Shown here: positions 18,691 through 30,700 of the stretch, piece by piece | How positions within the stretch are numbered: position 1 is the first letter of the stretch | Layout: every line of letters begins with the position of its first letter | Assembly (NCBI GenBank): GCA_003194525.1 | Contig: NBIV01000238.1 | Coordinates: 50,206-114,205, forward strand | DNA: 64,000 nt | Direction: 5' to 3' | Source of the DNA: Gracilariopsis chorda | Lineage: Eukaryota > Rhodophyta > Florideophyceae > Gracilariales > Gracilariaceae | Made by a program: the position numbers and the translations under genes | Notes under the pieces: model-generated | Told to the model about the DNA's origin: nothing | Databases searched by the model: none | The model's input: the letters and a program-made list of their open reading frames with translations, nothing else

Positions 18691-21333
18691 AATCACAGAT
18701 ACAAGATTCTCGTCTAGTGAATGCTCAACTCTACGCAGCTTCTGGTGGAGTGGCACGACTTTATTCTCAACCCAAGTTTTTATGTTGGGGAGATAATGCC
18801 CATTCGAAATGCGTACGCAATCGGCAGGGGTGTAGAGTTGTTAGTTCAGCGCGGTGGTGCGAAGCATCTAGTAGTAGCAAAGAGGTGCAGAGTAGAGGCT
18901 TCAGGTGTTTGATCCAGATGCCAAGCTAAAAGCAAGGGTGGTTCAACGACACGGCGATGTTCAAGAAGCCTCTAGCCTACACGCGTCTACGCAACGCAGG
19001 AACGAGGGGAAGAAAGCAGGGTTTTTTTCTGGTTGATCACAAGTAAGCGATGTTCCGATGTTGATTCGAAACCAAAGAGCGTCGGTTGCAGCTTCGGTTG
19101 AGCGTGGGCGCAAAAGGACAAGCGAGGTACGTCGAGAGAAGAAAGAAAAGAAACGCGTAAATCGAAGAACGTTTGGCTAGACTATTTTCACGAATAGTTT
19201 CTTTCTTGATTAATTGTCACCCAATTCTTGAAATAAGGCAACCTCCGTAGGTTGCGGCAATGGAGGAGCGCTTCCGCCAAATCCGCAAGTCAAAAACTGA
19301 CTGCCAGTAAGACGGGTTGTGGTCCAGCGCAATGCTGCCAAAAGGGTTACCAAAGTTACCAGGTTGAGGATACTCAAGGCTACTTTGGAGGCTATCGGTA
19401 GCCTGCACAAATGGAAGAACGCTTCCCCCAATTCTGCAAGTGAGGTTGTGAATTGGTAGCCAACTCAAAAAAAGGGGCAACTCGGAACGTGCGTCTAGGT
19501 ATTGAGCGCTAAGCAGAAGCTGATGACAGCGTGGTTTTGGGGAGATATTGCGCACAAACTCAGACGTGAGTCTGCTGTGCAATGTAAGCGAGAGCGCGGT
19601 GAGCAATTTAGCGCTGTCGCAAAGTGCTGCAATGATGGTGATGAAATTCTAAAAGTCTTTGCGAACAAAAGTTCTTTAGGCGGGTGTTAGGTTGACAGTG
19701 CGTTAGGTGGCGCACGTGCGTTTGTTAGGAGGGGACCACAAAAGGAAATTTGAAAGGATTACGCATTAAGAATCCAAGGTGGGAGTTTTTCACGGCGATG
19801 CTACCATGAAAAACGCGGGGTAGTGCCTTTAGGCTTCCCCCACACATGAGGTCAGCCAGCGGCGCCGGCGGTGCTTTATTGACACTCTCACTGTCAGATT
19901 CAGTAAAACGTGTACCTCCACCCGTTTCACTGGACGACTGGTACTGTCATTCACAACAATCTGTTATTCTGTGGGTTGAATAATAGAATTGTGTCGCTTC
20001 TTTTGAGATGTGTTACGGCTCTGGAGGTTGTTTGGTTGTGGAGATACTGGACGTTTTTGGGATTTTGTCTAAATATTGGTGTACTCCCCTATTAGTTCTC
20101 TGTCGTATGACTTGAACGGGGACGGAACACGTGTGGCCTTCTCATGTCACGATATTTGAACCATTTTTATTTGCGTAAGATCCCTAATGGACTCCGACGT
20201 GAAAACATAAAATTGATTGTGCGACAGATTTACAAGAACTGCAATGGCGCAATGCATAACATTACAGCTGCATCACAACGTTAGGGTACCAGTCAGGCAG
20301 AATATGGTTTTAACAAAACTTGTTTTGCATTCTTTGGTATGCAACTTTACCAAGCAATCATACGCACCTGCAGAAGAGTGAGCCACGGGCGTAGTGCCAG
20401 CGTTTTGCTCTGTTGTCCATCTGCGATCGCAAAGTGAAAAGCGAGGATGTGGCTCCATTTCAGCATCTTCGACGCTGTTCCACTTCACGTACAGAATTTA
20501 ACGGGTATCTTGTCTGTAGCTAACAAGAGGTGTCTGTTCTGTGTGGAACTGACATAGATACTCTAGCTGGGACTGAAAATAGGAAAGAGATCTCTCGAAA
20601 GGGGCGCTGTGTGAAGGAACGGTCTCAATTATGGAACACAAAGTAGGGGAACGGTCGCAAATATGGAATCCAGTAGCGTACATAATGAGGGAGTTTGCTT
20701 GCTTCGGTTCAGCATAAGACGGTCATCGACAGCTCAGAAGAACATTTTTGTAAAGTAGTATCCCACTTGCACAGAACAAGGGAAAGAAATTTTCAGTCGT
20801 CATGCGGAGCGATTCTTTCTCCTTGAGAGCAGCCCGTTGTCATTGGCCACGTCTCGCCCGATTTCCTCGAGTTGTGTGGCAAATAGGAGCATTCAGGTGG
20901 CTTAAAAAGCTGCATGTGGTGAGTGAATGGGACAGAGAAGGCGGCTTATGCTCTTCTACTCTAAATTATATCATATGTGAAAATGAGTTTGTCAAGGAAA
21001 GAATGTGAGAACGGCGCTCGCGACCACGGTGACGACACTTGGCAAGTGTGCACAGGTGTACATGAGGATGCACACAAGTGACAACTTGCACACAACGGTC
21101 TGCACGTGTACGTGTTGCACAGCTGTCGTTTACGCAACGCTTGCATGTCGCGCGAGCGCGACCGCACGTTGGTAGCCGCACGGCGCTGCGATTGGCTGCG
21201 TGCAACGGTAGCGAGCTGCACTCTGCGCCAGTCGCGCCCATCGCGCTGAAAGTATCTGTCTCAACTTAAAACAGAGCACCTTCCCCGCCCCGAAAGCATC
21301 TGCAACCTCGGCAAACTCTCATCCACAATCGCC
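18691..21333. other. Mostly unassigned; diverged repeat at about 19220-19480
   Basis: No gene is convincing. Around 19250-19320 and 19405-19480 two diverged direct copies (core AGCGCTTCCGCCAAATCCGC against AACGCTTCCCCCAATTCTGC) give similar minus-strand peptides, NLTCRIGGSVLPF and FLTCGFGGSAPPL, in different frames. The last 300 bases are GC-rich, contain a perfect palindrome (21147-21162) and CACGTG-like boxes, and probably include the promoter of the ACT gene. Confidence 0.4.
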
Positions 21334-22410
21334 ATGGCGTTTGTCACAGCCATCCCACTGCTGCCGCGACCCCTGTCGTCCCGCGTCTCCCCGCGCCGTC
21401 CCTACCGCATGTGCGCGCAGAACTCCATCGACAAAGTCCCCACCCCAACGCTTTCCACGCAGATATACGGGCCCGAAGATGACATCTGCACCTTTGGCGA
21501 CGAATGCGCCCTCTCCGAAGACGTCGTCAAGTCATCCCCCGCTCTCGACCACCTCGTTCAAAAGTATGTCTTCCCCATGAGGGAACATAACACACAGGTC
21601 TTCTTCGACAACTCCTTGCACGACCAACATACCCTCATGATCGTCTTTGCTGAAGATCGTCACGGACTTGTTCTCGACGTCGTCTCCGTTCTCAAGGCGC
21701 TTTCTGTTCGCGTCCATCGCACCACAAGCGGCGAAAATGACGCCCTGAGATTCATGTTGTGTCGAATTGAAGGCGAACTTCGTTCCGTAGCCGCGCTCGG
21801 CTTGTCGCTCTCCAACTGCGTCGCCTTCTGGATCACCGATGAAAGCACCGGCGAGAAGATCTTCGACGACGGAGTTCGATTGGATCAACTCACAACCTGT
21901 GTCAAACTTGAACTCAACACCCCGTACCCGCGTCCCCGCCCCGCCCGGGAACACTCCTGGCATCGTCTCTCCATTCAGAAGAATCGCAACGACCGATACT
22001 CCGTCTTTTCCGTGCAAACCACCGATCGACCGCGCCTTCTCGCCGAGCTCACCGACGCGTTTGCCGCTATCAACATTGACATCGCCAGCGCCACCATCAA
22101 GACCTTCACAGAGCGAGTGGAAAACACCTTCTTCGTCACTAAGAGAGGCTTCAAAGAGCCGTTGCAGGACACTGATATCAAACTTGCTATGGAACGTGTG
22201 CTGGCTGCATTGCTTAAAGTTGGAGACAAACAACCCACTGAAACCTTGTGGTACCAAGTTCGTGATGGTACCGCCGTTATCATCGCAGAGGCAATTTTCA
22301 TAGACGAGGTCAACAACAGGGAGCTCGCTATGTTCCGCTTTTCACAGTTTGAAACTCCCAACTTCAGGGGTCGCTTACCGGATGCTCCCTATCGCCCTAT
22401 CATTGTCTAA
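21334..22410 (+). CDS. Plastid-type two-ACT-domain protein (ACR11/12-like)
   Basis: A single-exon gene of 358 codons. The ATG is in a good context (gccATGg). Residues 1-30 are rich in Arg, Ser and Pro with no acid residues, like a plastid transit peptide. Two ACT domains follow, at about 99-170 (HTLMIVFAEDRHGLVLDVVS) and 222-295 (YSVFSVQTTDRPRLLAELTD). ACT domains bind amino acids or related ligands. The length and arrangement resemble plant ACR11/ACR12, where ACR11 regulates glutamine synthetase and ferredoxin-GOGAT; that role here is inference. No catalytic domain is attached. The gene faces the M32 peptidase tail to tail, with about 240 bp between them. Confidence 0.85.
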   Translation: MAFVTAIPLLPRPLSSRVSPRRPYRMCAQNSIDKVPTPTLSTQIYGPEDDICTFGDECALSEDVVKSSPALDHLVQKYVFPMREHNTQVFFDNSLHDQHTLMIVFAEDRHGLVLDVVSVLKALSVRVHRTTSGENDALRFMLCRIEGELRSVAALGLSLSNCVAFWITDESTGEKIFDDGVRLDQLTTCVKLELNTPYPRPRPAREHSWHRLSIQKNRNDRYSVFSVQTTDRPRLLAELTDAFAAINIDIASATIKTFTERVENTFFVTKRGFKEPLQDTDIKLAMERVLAALLKVGDKQPTETLWYQVRDGTAVIIAEAIFIDEVNNRELAMFRFSQFETPNFRGRLPDAPYRPIIV

Positions 22411-22652
22411 TATACACATATATATATACATGTAATAATTCTATCCCTCACGCCTGTTTCATATCATATATATGTTCCTCTTTATTCATACAGAAACATC
22501 GATGCGCTTGTGCAACTTTGACACCGCTCGCCCCCTGGGCTGCTCGCTTTTCGATGATGGCAAAACGAACAACGGCTATGAACAACGCTCAGCATTCTCT
22601 TGAGTAGCGTGTTTGCGCCCCAGTCGCTCCACAGCACCAACGTCTTTCCTTC

Positions 22653-24370
22653 TCACGCGTACATCCGCGTGTACTTGTCTTCAAGGTATTGAAGAAAGTA
22701 TTGCGCGTTCAGTGGCTCCCCGGTGACTTTCTGGAGCAGATCGTCCAGCGACGGGTACAGACTCCCCACCTCATGAATCTCACTTCGAAGCCACTCTCTT
22801 ACCCCTTCAAACTCTCCGTTTCGCAGCTTATCCTCAACATCTGGCATCACTTCGGTCTTCAGGTGTTGAAACAATTGCGCCGCCGTCATCGCACCAAGAG
22901 TATACGAAGGAAAGTATCCAAACGCCCCACTCGGCCAGTGAATATCCTGTAGGCAGCCCATCTTATCGTTGGGCACCTCCACCCCGAGGTGCTTTCTCAT
23001 CCCTTCGTTCCACGCTGACGGTAGATCCTTCACGTCCAACGTGCCGTCTACCAGCTGCTTTTCCAATTCAAAGCGCAAAATGACATGAAACGGATACGTC
23101 AATTCATCCGCATCGACCCGAATGAAACCTCGATTCACCTGGTTCACCGCAAAGAACAGGTCCTCAGCGCTCACTTGCTTGGTATGCGGCAGCTTCTCAT
23201 GGATCTTCGGCAAAACAGCGTGCCAGAAGTTCACGTTCTGTCCGATCATTCGCTCCCAAAACAGGCTTTGAGACTCATGAACGCCCATGGAAAGCGCGTC
23301 ACTCACGGGCAGACCGGCGTATTTATCGTTACGACCCTGCTCGTACATGGCGTGACCGGTCTCGTGAATGGTGCCCATGATGCCTTCAAACGGCAGTTCC
23401 TTGCTGTACCTCGTCGTAATTCGCACATCATCCTGCCCCGCACCGCCGGTGAACGGGTGAACTGAGACGTCTGTTATTGCGGGATTCATTTCGGATAAGG
23501 TTAGTCAGTTATCGTGGAGAAGCATCCGATCTCTCGCTTGCGGGAAATGGCGGACAACTCACCTATTCGGCCCTTGTCCATGTCGAATCCGAGCACTTGA
23601 CAAATGTCTTTGGACAATTGGGCTTGTTTGTGAACATCCCAATCATCCCCACCCAAAAGAGCGGGATGCACCTTCTTGGTGCTCTTCTCCTTCATATCAA
23701 GCACCTTGTCCAAAACGATCTTCAGAGGTTCCGCAACACTGTCGAAAATCTCCGTGAGTCTCTCGGCCGTCATGCCCCGTTCAAACACATCAATCATGGT
23801 ATCATAAGTCTTTGCCGACGGTTTCATCGAAACGGCCTTTTCCTTTACTAGCGCGAGCATCTCCCGGATATGAGATTCAAATGCTTGGTAGTCGCTCTTC
23901 TCCCGGGCGGCGACCCAGGCGTGAACAGATTCGACCTCCTTCGAAGCAATCTTTCTCTCAAGCTCGCTCGGGACGCCAACCGCCATTTCATAGTTACGAT
24001 CCGCGTCACGAACGGTGGCGCTTTCAAACGGACCCAGTTGAGAACTGATTTGTTTCGCTGCGGCAATAGCGGAGGCAAGCTGTTTGGACGTGGCCTTCTC
24101 GTGAATAACGGCGGCCATTGCGGCTTTCTGACGGGCACGCGCCGACGTGGCTCCCGACGGCATCATCACCTGCTCATCCCAGCCGAGCAGCCCAGATATG
24201 GCGGATAAATCGGAGAGATCCTTGCAGAGGGAGCAGAGATCAGCGAACGGTGCCGGCGGGACGACGGACATAGTGTGAGAAGTGCGCGCGGATCGCTGTG
24301 AGAAGAACAACTTTGGAACTCGTGAAGACTGCACAAGGACGTGAAGCCGCACTGACAGGAGAGCCGTCAT
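22653..24370 (-). CDS. M32 family metallocarboxypeptidase, two exons
   Basis: A zinc carboxypeptidase of the Taq/M32 family that trims residues from peptide C-termini. Exon 1 is 24370-23563 and exon 2 is 23470-22653. The 92-bp intron (23562-23471) starts GTGAGT, ends ACAG, and restores DKGRI-DVSVHPFTGG across the join, giving 541 residues, the usual size for the family. HPFTGG, the zinc motif HETGH (about residues 305-309) and the third ligand Glu in HESQS (about 335) are all present. The ATG at 24370 gives an Arg/Ser-rich acid-free start like an organelle presequence. A second ATG about 33 codons on would give the cytosolic form seen in bacteria. Confidence 0.92.
23471..23562 (-). other. Intron of the M32 peptidase gene
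   Basis: GT-AG intron of 92 bp in phase 1. It contains the branch-like CTGACTAAC near its 3' end. Reading through without splicing gives a stop within a few codons. Confidence 0.85.
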
Positions 24371-25006
24371 CGACGCGGCATCAGGGTTGGCCAACTTCTG
24401 CGCGCTATTGAGATTGATCGACTGATGGTGCTGAAGTGTAGTATCTCGGCTACTGTACGCGTGGCGCTCAGTATCCTTTGGATATCCTGAACCCCTTTCG
24501 AGTTGAGCGTCGCCTTTGAACTCCTTTGGAGGTCTGCGTCCAGATGGAGAGAGACGCTTCGACTACCTTTGTACTAGTTTGAAGGAAGAGAGGGTGCATC
24601 CCCCCCCCCCGAAACCTGATCACTTGACCGTCGACCGTGAAGCTTCTTGAGAGTACAAGAATTCCTGAACCTGTCGTGATACAGAGGAAGCTTATTGTAC
24701 ATCGTGTCGTGTATGATAGAACACGTAGCTATGTTGTCTTTGCACAAAGTTGTACACTACTGCCCTTCGTAAATCAGTCCTATCGTTATTTACCTTCGTA
24801 TATCCAGCGCGGCCCTCTGTCTTCGGAACCAAGTAAGACTGATTCTGTTTCAATCACGCTTTTGCAGTCAAAGCAAACGTTGCTATTTTGGAGCGAGAGC
24901 ATGCACTTGTCGCTACTCCAATGTACTCATGTCTCCGCATCACCTCTATAAGACTTGACCAAAATGCATCCATCCGCAAAGCAATTGCGAAGGCACATAA
25001 CATAAC
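24371..25006. other. Intergenic, no gene seen
   Basis: Upstream region of the M32 gene. Contains a run of ten C at 24601-24610. The open frames on the plus strand (24637-25145) have no domain and overlap the next gene. Confidence 0.5.
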
Positions 25007-25621
25007 TTACATCCAAGGAGATGGCTCCAGCTTGAGATCACACCCCGGCTCGCATTGCACAATGAATCCGCATTTGGTGCACGAACCATCAATAGTAATG
25101 CACACTTTCAACGGCTCACAGCAATTCATCCGCATAGACATATGAGACATGAGTACTTGCCTTTCTAACAGCGGCTCTAAATCCGTCGAACTCAAGTCTT
25201 CCAAACCAGTGATCTCATATTTGTCAACCTCTTCGTGCATGCTAACCGCCCGGCTTATATCATGGAAACAGGTGTTCAACACTCGAGTCGCCATGGACCT
25301 TACGCCGTTCAAGTCCACATTCCCGTTCCTACGGAAAGAACTGCAGTCTTTATCTGACGTCCAATATGCGCATACCTCGGAGAGCTGTCCAAAGTCAGGC
25401 GTTTGAGGCATTTGATGGCGTTGGGAGCAGGCACATCCTAACGAATGATCCACCACTTGATGATGGCAAACAGTGAAAATCCCCGAAACTCCTTCCTCCT
25501 TCACCTGCCTCGTCAGAAGATTCGACGCGTCGTCCTGTAACGGTGGAATGATAAAGGGGTAACGTTTGCATCCCATGGCAACCGACGCCAATAAAACTGT
25601 GAGAATGATGCAGCCTTCCAT
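25007..25621 (-). CDS. Small Cys-rich secreted protein, unknown function
   Basis: The ATG at 25621 starts a clear signal peptide (MEGCIILTVLLASVAMGC), so the protein probably enters the secretory pathway. The mature part of about 185 residues contains around 13 cysteines, including CHHQ, GCACS, NCCEPLKVC and CTKCGF, which suggests several disulphides. The centre has an acidic helical segment (EEVDKYEITGLEDLSSTDLE). The family is not recognised. The single uninterrupted frame of 205 codons, signal peptide at the first ATG and even Cys spread favour a real gene. The broken gene at 53958-55611 has the same general design, but I see no alignable similarity. Confidence 0.55.
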   Translation of the reverse strand: MEGCIILTVLLASVAMGCKRYPFIIPPLQDDASNLLTRQVKEEGVSGIFTVCHHQVVDHSLGCACSQRHQMPQTPDFGQLSEVCAYWTSDKDCSSFRRNGNVDLNGVRSMATRVLNTCFHDISRAVSMHEEVDKYEITGLEDLSSTDLEPLLERQVLMSHMSMRMNCCEPLKVCITIDGSCTKCGFIVQCEPGCDLKLEPSPWM

Positions 25622-27484
25622 TTCGCCTTTGTGTTTCAGCTGAGTGTTTTGCGCTTGTTGAGCTGCAGAGAACACTAAAGAGAAAGTCTTTAGAATAGCA
25701 GGTAGCTCTGTCTCTTTACCGTATTCCAGACGAGAACGTCAAGTATGGCTCGAAGCACTAAGATCTTCTCTTCCATGTTGGGAGTATGTCTCAGTTTTAA
25801 GCTTTTATAGCGTTTATGGGTCTCAGTACTTGGCACAAGTAGGCAGCAAAGCTGCCTGATATCGAGTATGTGAGGCACAACATTAACTCGATACAATGCA
25901 CCTATAAGGTTCACATCGACGAGCAAACCACGATATGTCGATCAAGCACTCTCTAGCGTTCCGCTTCTTCTGTTATCGTATGGGCACATGAAAAGACATC
26001 GATAAGCTTGTAAATTGTGACGAACGTTTGATGTCCTATGGCGATGGTTGAAGAACAAGCTCTACCTGTAATACTGGAGATTCGTCCTTCGTATTGCAAG
26101 ACGTAGCCCTTCATGCCCTGAAGTGAAATTAGGTATATGTTAGCCCACCTTCCCGCGGTGTACCTGTCGCCCTCTCTCTGTGGACGCGAAAAGGACTGAC
26201 GATCGGGTCTCTCTCGGAGGCCCCGGCAAAACACCAGTGGAAGCGTGTCAAAGCCAAATGAATGCTTTAGACGTTAAGAAAAAAGTGCCGGAGCTAGTGC
26301 TGACCTTCATTGATAGGGAAGACTTCTTTCTGTATGAGTATTACCATGCGTTCAGAATTAGAAACACGAGACATAAACAACTTCAACAACAAGGAAAAGG
26401 TGAACTTTACGTAGTTGTGAACTTACCTAGTTGCGCCTAATCACTATGCCAGAATGTCAATCGCTGACTACTCTGAAAAAGCAATAATCATTATATACTA
26501 CTTCTGAGGACTCTTTCTTCAAATTGAGGAAATTGTTACGATGACCTTCGAAAGTGGCAGAATAGTGTCGTGCCAATTACTGTTTTGCAACATATCGTTT
26601 GAGTTGTACGTTCCATGAACTATGCTCCTCTTCCGAAAGGGATTCCAATTTCCTGCTAGGATGTTATGCTGAAACATGCACAGATACAAGTTCCTATAAT
26701 AAGAATTCCTCCATGCTCTCGGAACTAGTCGAGTGCGCCCATAACCATACATACACCCATAGCTAAATACATATGTACATGCATATACTACATTCTGATT
26801 CCGATTGTTTGAGGATGTCCATGTCTTATTACGTTTGCACAAGAGTTTGTGAGAGGAGCACCTATGCAAGTCCTAGATTTTATGTACGATGGGTTCATGG
26901 ATTGACATCATTTGTCTTAATCACCCAAGTACTCCTTTTCCTCCCTCCGTTTCTGGTGAAGCCGTACACTCCAACAATCCACGACCGTTTGTCTTCAGTC
27001 TCCGTTTTCGCCACATCTCCCAACTATATTGCTTGGCCTGACGTCATACTCAAAGACCGTGAGGTTATTATACCGGCACTGATGAAGTAATTTGTTGCGG
27101 TAATGAAAGCCAGGGAAGCCTTCATCATTTCGCACAAGAATGACGGTGTTCACTGCTCACCTGCAGTGTCCGATATATCCAGAACTTCAGCCCAACCACG
27201 GACTCAACCTGATAGACTACTTATGAGTTCAGCTTTGATGTCCGGCAATGATTGTCAGCTGTACGCATTTGGCAAACATCAAAGATAGATTCAAGAACAA
27301 ACCTTTCAGTCACGACTGGCTCAAATATTAGGTCTCTTTGAGATTGAAACGCCTGACAAACATCACTACAGCTTGTCGTTTTTTCTGAGTGATGTCTCAA
27401 AGACTGGATAGCGTTGGCACACGCGTGACAACATTCTCAAAACTTTACCGGCAAGGTTATCCTTATCTCCTTTTAGCTCTTGTA
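25622..27484. other. No convincing gene
   Basis: Several open frames of under 120 codons on both strands, none with a domain, a signal peptide at an ATG, or conservation that I can judge. Confidence 0.45.
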
Positions 27485-27489
27485 GAAAC

Positions 27490-27733
27490 TGTAACAAAGC
27501 AGTCGTAGGGTAGATGCTTCGCACGAAATACGACTAAAGAGTCGGAGACAAGGTCTGACCGCCCCCTCTAAGCTATCAGCCTGGGGCGGGATTTTATTTA
27601 TAGAAGTTGTTAGATCAAGCTAGGGCTGCGTACCTGGCTTGATCCAGCGTGGAACTTCCTAGAGAAGCGGCGAGACACGAAGGATGTGGTTGTGGTATGG
27701 GGTGAACTACTATGCTAATGATGTGTTGTTGCA
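27490..27733 (-). repeat. 3' LTR of G2
   Basis: 244-bp direct repeat of 32520-32757, carrying 6 extra bases near 27684-27690. Confidence 0.95.
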
Positions 27734-30700
27734 CTCACCCGCTTCCTAGAACACGTCCTCCGGGACATCGTCAGACACTTTTCGTATTCGTAGACCAGAT
27801 CCTGGCAGTGTTTTAGATCTGTCCGAGTATGCCAAAGCGCGGCATTTGGTCTTTCTCCCACAAACTGTACTAGCAATTGGCGACGAGTCTTGGGACGGCG
27901 ATGGCGGAGAATAGCTTTGACTTCCTGTTCGATGCCTCCTTTCGCGTCCACGACCACATTGACGTAGGCTGTAGTATCATCAGGGGTATAGCGGCGTATT
28001 CTGTCGACATTGAATACGTTATGCGCCTTGTTCATATCGGGAGGAAGTTCCAGACGGTACGCTACGGGGCCGGTCTTTTCGAGGATCCGGAGAGGGCCGA
28101 CAAATTTAGGCCTCCATTTCTGCGGCAGATCCGTGCGCCTTTCTATAGAGAGGCCAGTAACCTGTAAAAGAACTAAGTCTCCGGGTGAAAAAGACACGGG
28201 GGATCTTCGGAGGTCCGCGTAGAACCTCTGGCGTTCCTGAGCGCAAAGGAGGTTGTCGCGTGTTGCGAGGCGGAACGCTACACGCTGTGCGGCTTAGTCG
28301 GTAGCTTTCTGGGAAAGAGAGTTGTGGGATATCTCGCGTGCTGCGTGTGAGGGTGGTACGTGTCCAAGATCGATCTCGAAGGGCGAAAACTGCGTGGAGT
28401 GATGTTTGGCGGCGTTGTATTCATACTCAAACATGCTGAGAAGTGTATCCCAGTTATGCGGAGACGATTGGATTGTGAAGCGGAGCATAGATGAGACGGT
28501 GCGGATGAGGTTCTCTGTCTGGCCGTCGGTCTGAGGGTGTCCGGTCGTGGCGATGTTGAGTTTTACGTTGTAGATGCGCTGTAGTTCTTGCCAGAAGGCG
28601 GAGGTGAACTTACCATCGCGGTCAGAGATGATAGTCTGTGGAACCCCGTGTCTCGCAAAGACCAAATCCGTGAAGACCTGAGCAACTTCCACCGCGGTGG
28701 CCGTCTTAGGTGCCGGAACGAAGATGCCTCGTTTGGAGAGCTTGTCCTCGATGACGATGATCATGTCCTTCCCGTTGACGGAGCGAGGTAGTTCTGATAG
28801 AAAATCGACCGCTATAACCTCCCAGCACTCGTTGGGGATCGGGAGCGGTTGAAGGGGGGCTGCTGGGATGCAATTGGAGTGTTTGTTTTTCTGGCATTGA
28901 TGACAAGCAGCCAGGAACCCTACAATGTCTCCGTACATGTTAAGCCAGTAGACGTAGCGGTGTGCGGCGGAAAACGTCTTGTCGGTACCGAGGTGGCCCA
29001 AGCCGTGAAAATGAAACGCGACATCTCGTCGCAGACGGCGGAGCTTGGGGATATATAGCCGGGAGGATTGAAATCCAATCCAACGAAGCAAGGAGTTGTC
29101 GAAGGAAAACAGAGCGCGTTGGCGTTGTATCCTGTGGGGGAGGCATCTTGTGGGTGTTGTAGGGCGGTGATCATCTCTTTGGCCCACGGATCCTGCTCAT
29201 ATGCACCTCGAATGCGCTGGAGGAAGGGTTGTACACTGATCATCAATCGGGCAAGGGTTCCCGCAAGGTGGTTTGGGCGGCGGCTCAAGGCATCCGGGAC
29301 CGTGTTCGAAGGGCCAGAGACGTGTTGTACTTCAAAGGAGTGTTCTTGAAGTAAATCTAGCCACCGGCATTGCCTGCCGGAGAGAGTGGCCTTGGACTGG
29401 AGATACTGCAATGGGCGGTGGTCCGTGCGGAAGATGAAACGTCTTCCCCTGAGGTAGTGGCTCCAATTACGCAAGGCGATAATGAACCCGAGTAGCTCCT
29501 GGTCCCCGGTGTCCCAGTGTGACTCTGCTGGAGATAGGCGATGGGATAGGTACGCAACTGGGTGTTCATCTTGTTCCAGAGTGGCGCCGACGGCGTGTTG
29601 TGATGCATCTGTGGACACAACGAACGTCTTGTCGGCGGCAGGTAGTGCGAGGACCGGAGCGGCAGTGAGGGCTTGTTTGATAGCACGGAATGCTTCGGCT
29701 TGTGCCGCTGTCCAGTTGAACGCCTCGCGGCGTAATAAGTCCGTGATTGGGTGCATGATGTCCGCGTAGGCCTTTACGAAGCGGCGATAGTAGTTGGCTA
29801 GTCCGACGAATTGTTGGACTTCTTTGGTTGAGGTGGGAGTGGGCCAGTTCCTTACCGCATCAACTAGGCGGCTTTGGGTTTGAATACCCGCAGAGGAGAC
29901 CCTGTGGCCCAAAAAGTCGACTTCGGCTACTCCGAAACGGGACTTTGTAGGGTGAATGTACAGTTTTTCCCTACGCATAATGGTGAATAGCTCCCGCAAA
30001 TGAGCTTGGTGCTCCTCCATGTTGCGGCTGTATACCAAGATGTCGTCCAAGTAAAGAATGAGGGATCGCCAATTGAGATCGCGAAGCAGGGATGCGAGGA
30101 GTCGGGAGAAAGCAGCCGGCGCGTTTGTTAAGCCAAAACAAAGAACGGTCCATTCGAATGAACCATAACGTGTTCTTATTGCGGTTTTGTGGCAATCCTC
30201 GTCGCGGATGCGCATCTGATGGCATGGGCCGACGAGGTCAATCTGCGAAAAAACGGTTGCGCCTGCGAGTTGATCGAAAGCCTCTTTGATGAGTGGCAGC
30301 GGGGTGGCATCTGGAATGGTAATGCGGTTGAGAGCCCTGTAGTCGCAGAACAGACGAAGCTCGCCGTTTTTTTCTTGACGAAGAAAACTGGGGCGCCGTT
30401 TGGTGAAGTCGAGGGGCGAACATAGCCTCTGTCTAGGAGTTCGTGGGGGGTACGCCTTAGCTCTTGAAGCTCCTCTGCCGAAAGACGGATGACCGGTCGC
30501 ACTGGTGGGGGAATGTTGGACTTGAGGGGAATAGCGAAGTCCATCGCGCGTGTTGGGGGTAGTTCATGTGGAAGTTCGGATCAGAAGATATCGGCGAATT
30601 CCTCCACTAGTGGAAGGATCTTAGGATGTGTGGATCCTGTCAGTACCTCCGGGCGGAGCTTGATGGCGAAAAGCTCACAGCCTTTGCGTTTGTGCGTGAG

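Noticed and set aside
21532..22257. 241-codon minus-strand frame over the ACT gene
   Set aside because: Shadow of the plus-strand gene, which has two clear ACT domains and an ATG in good context.
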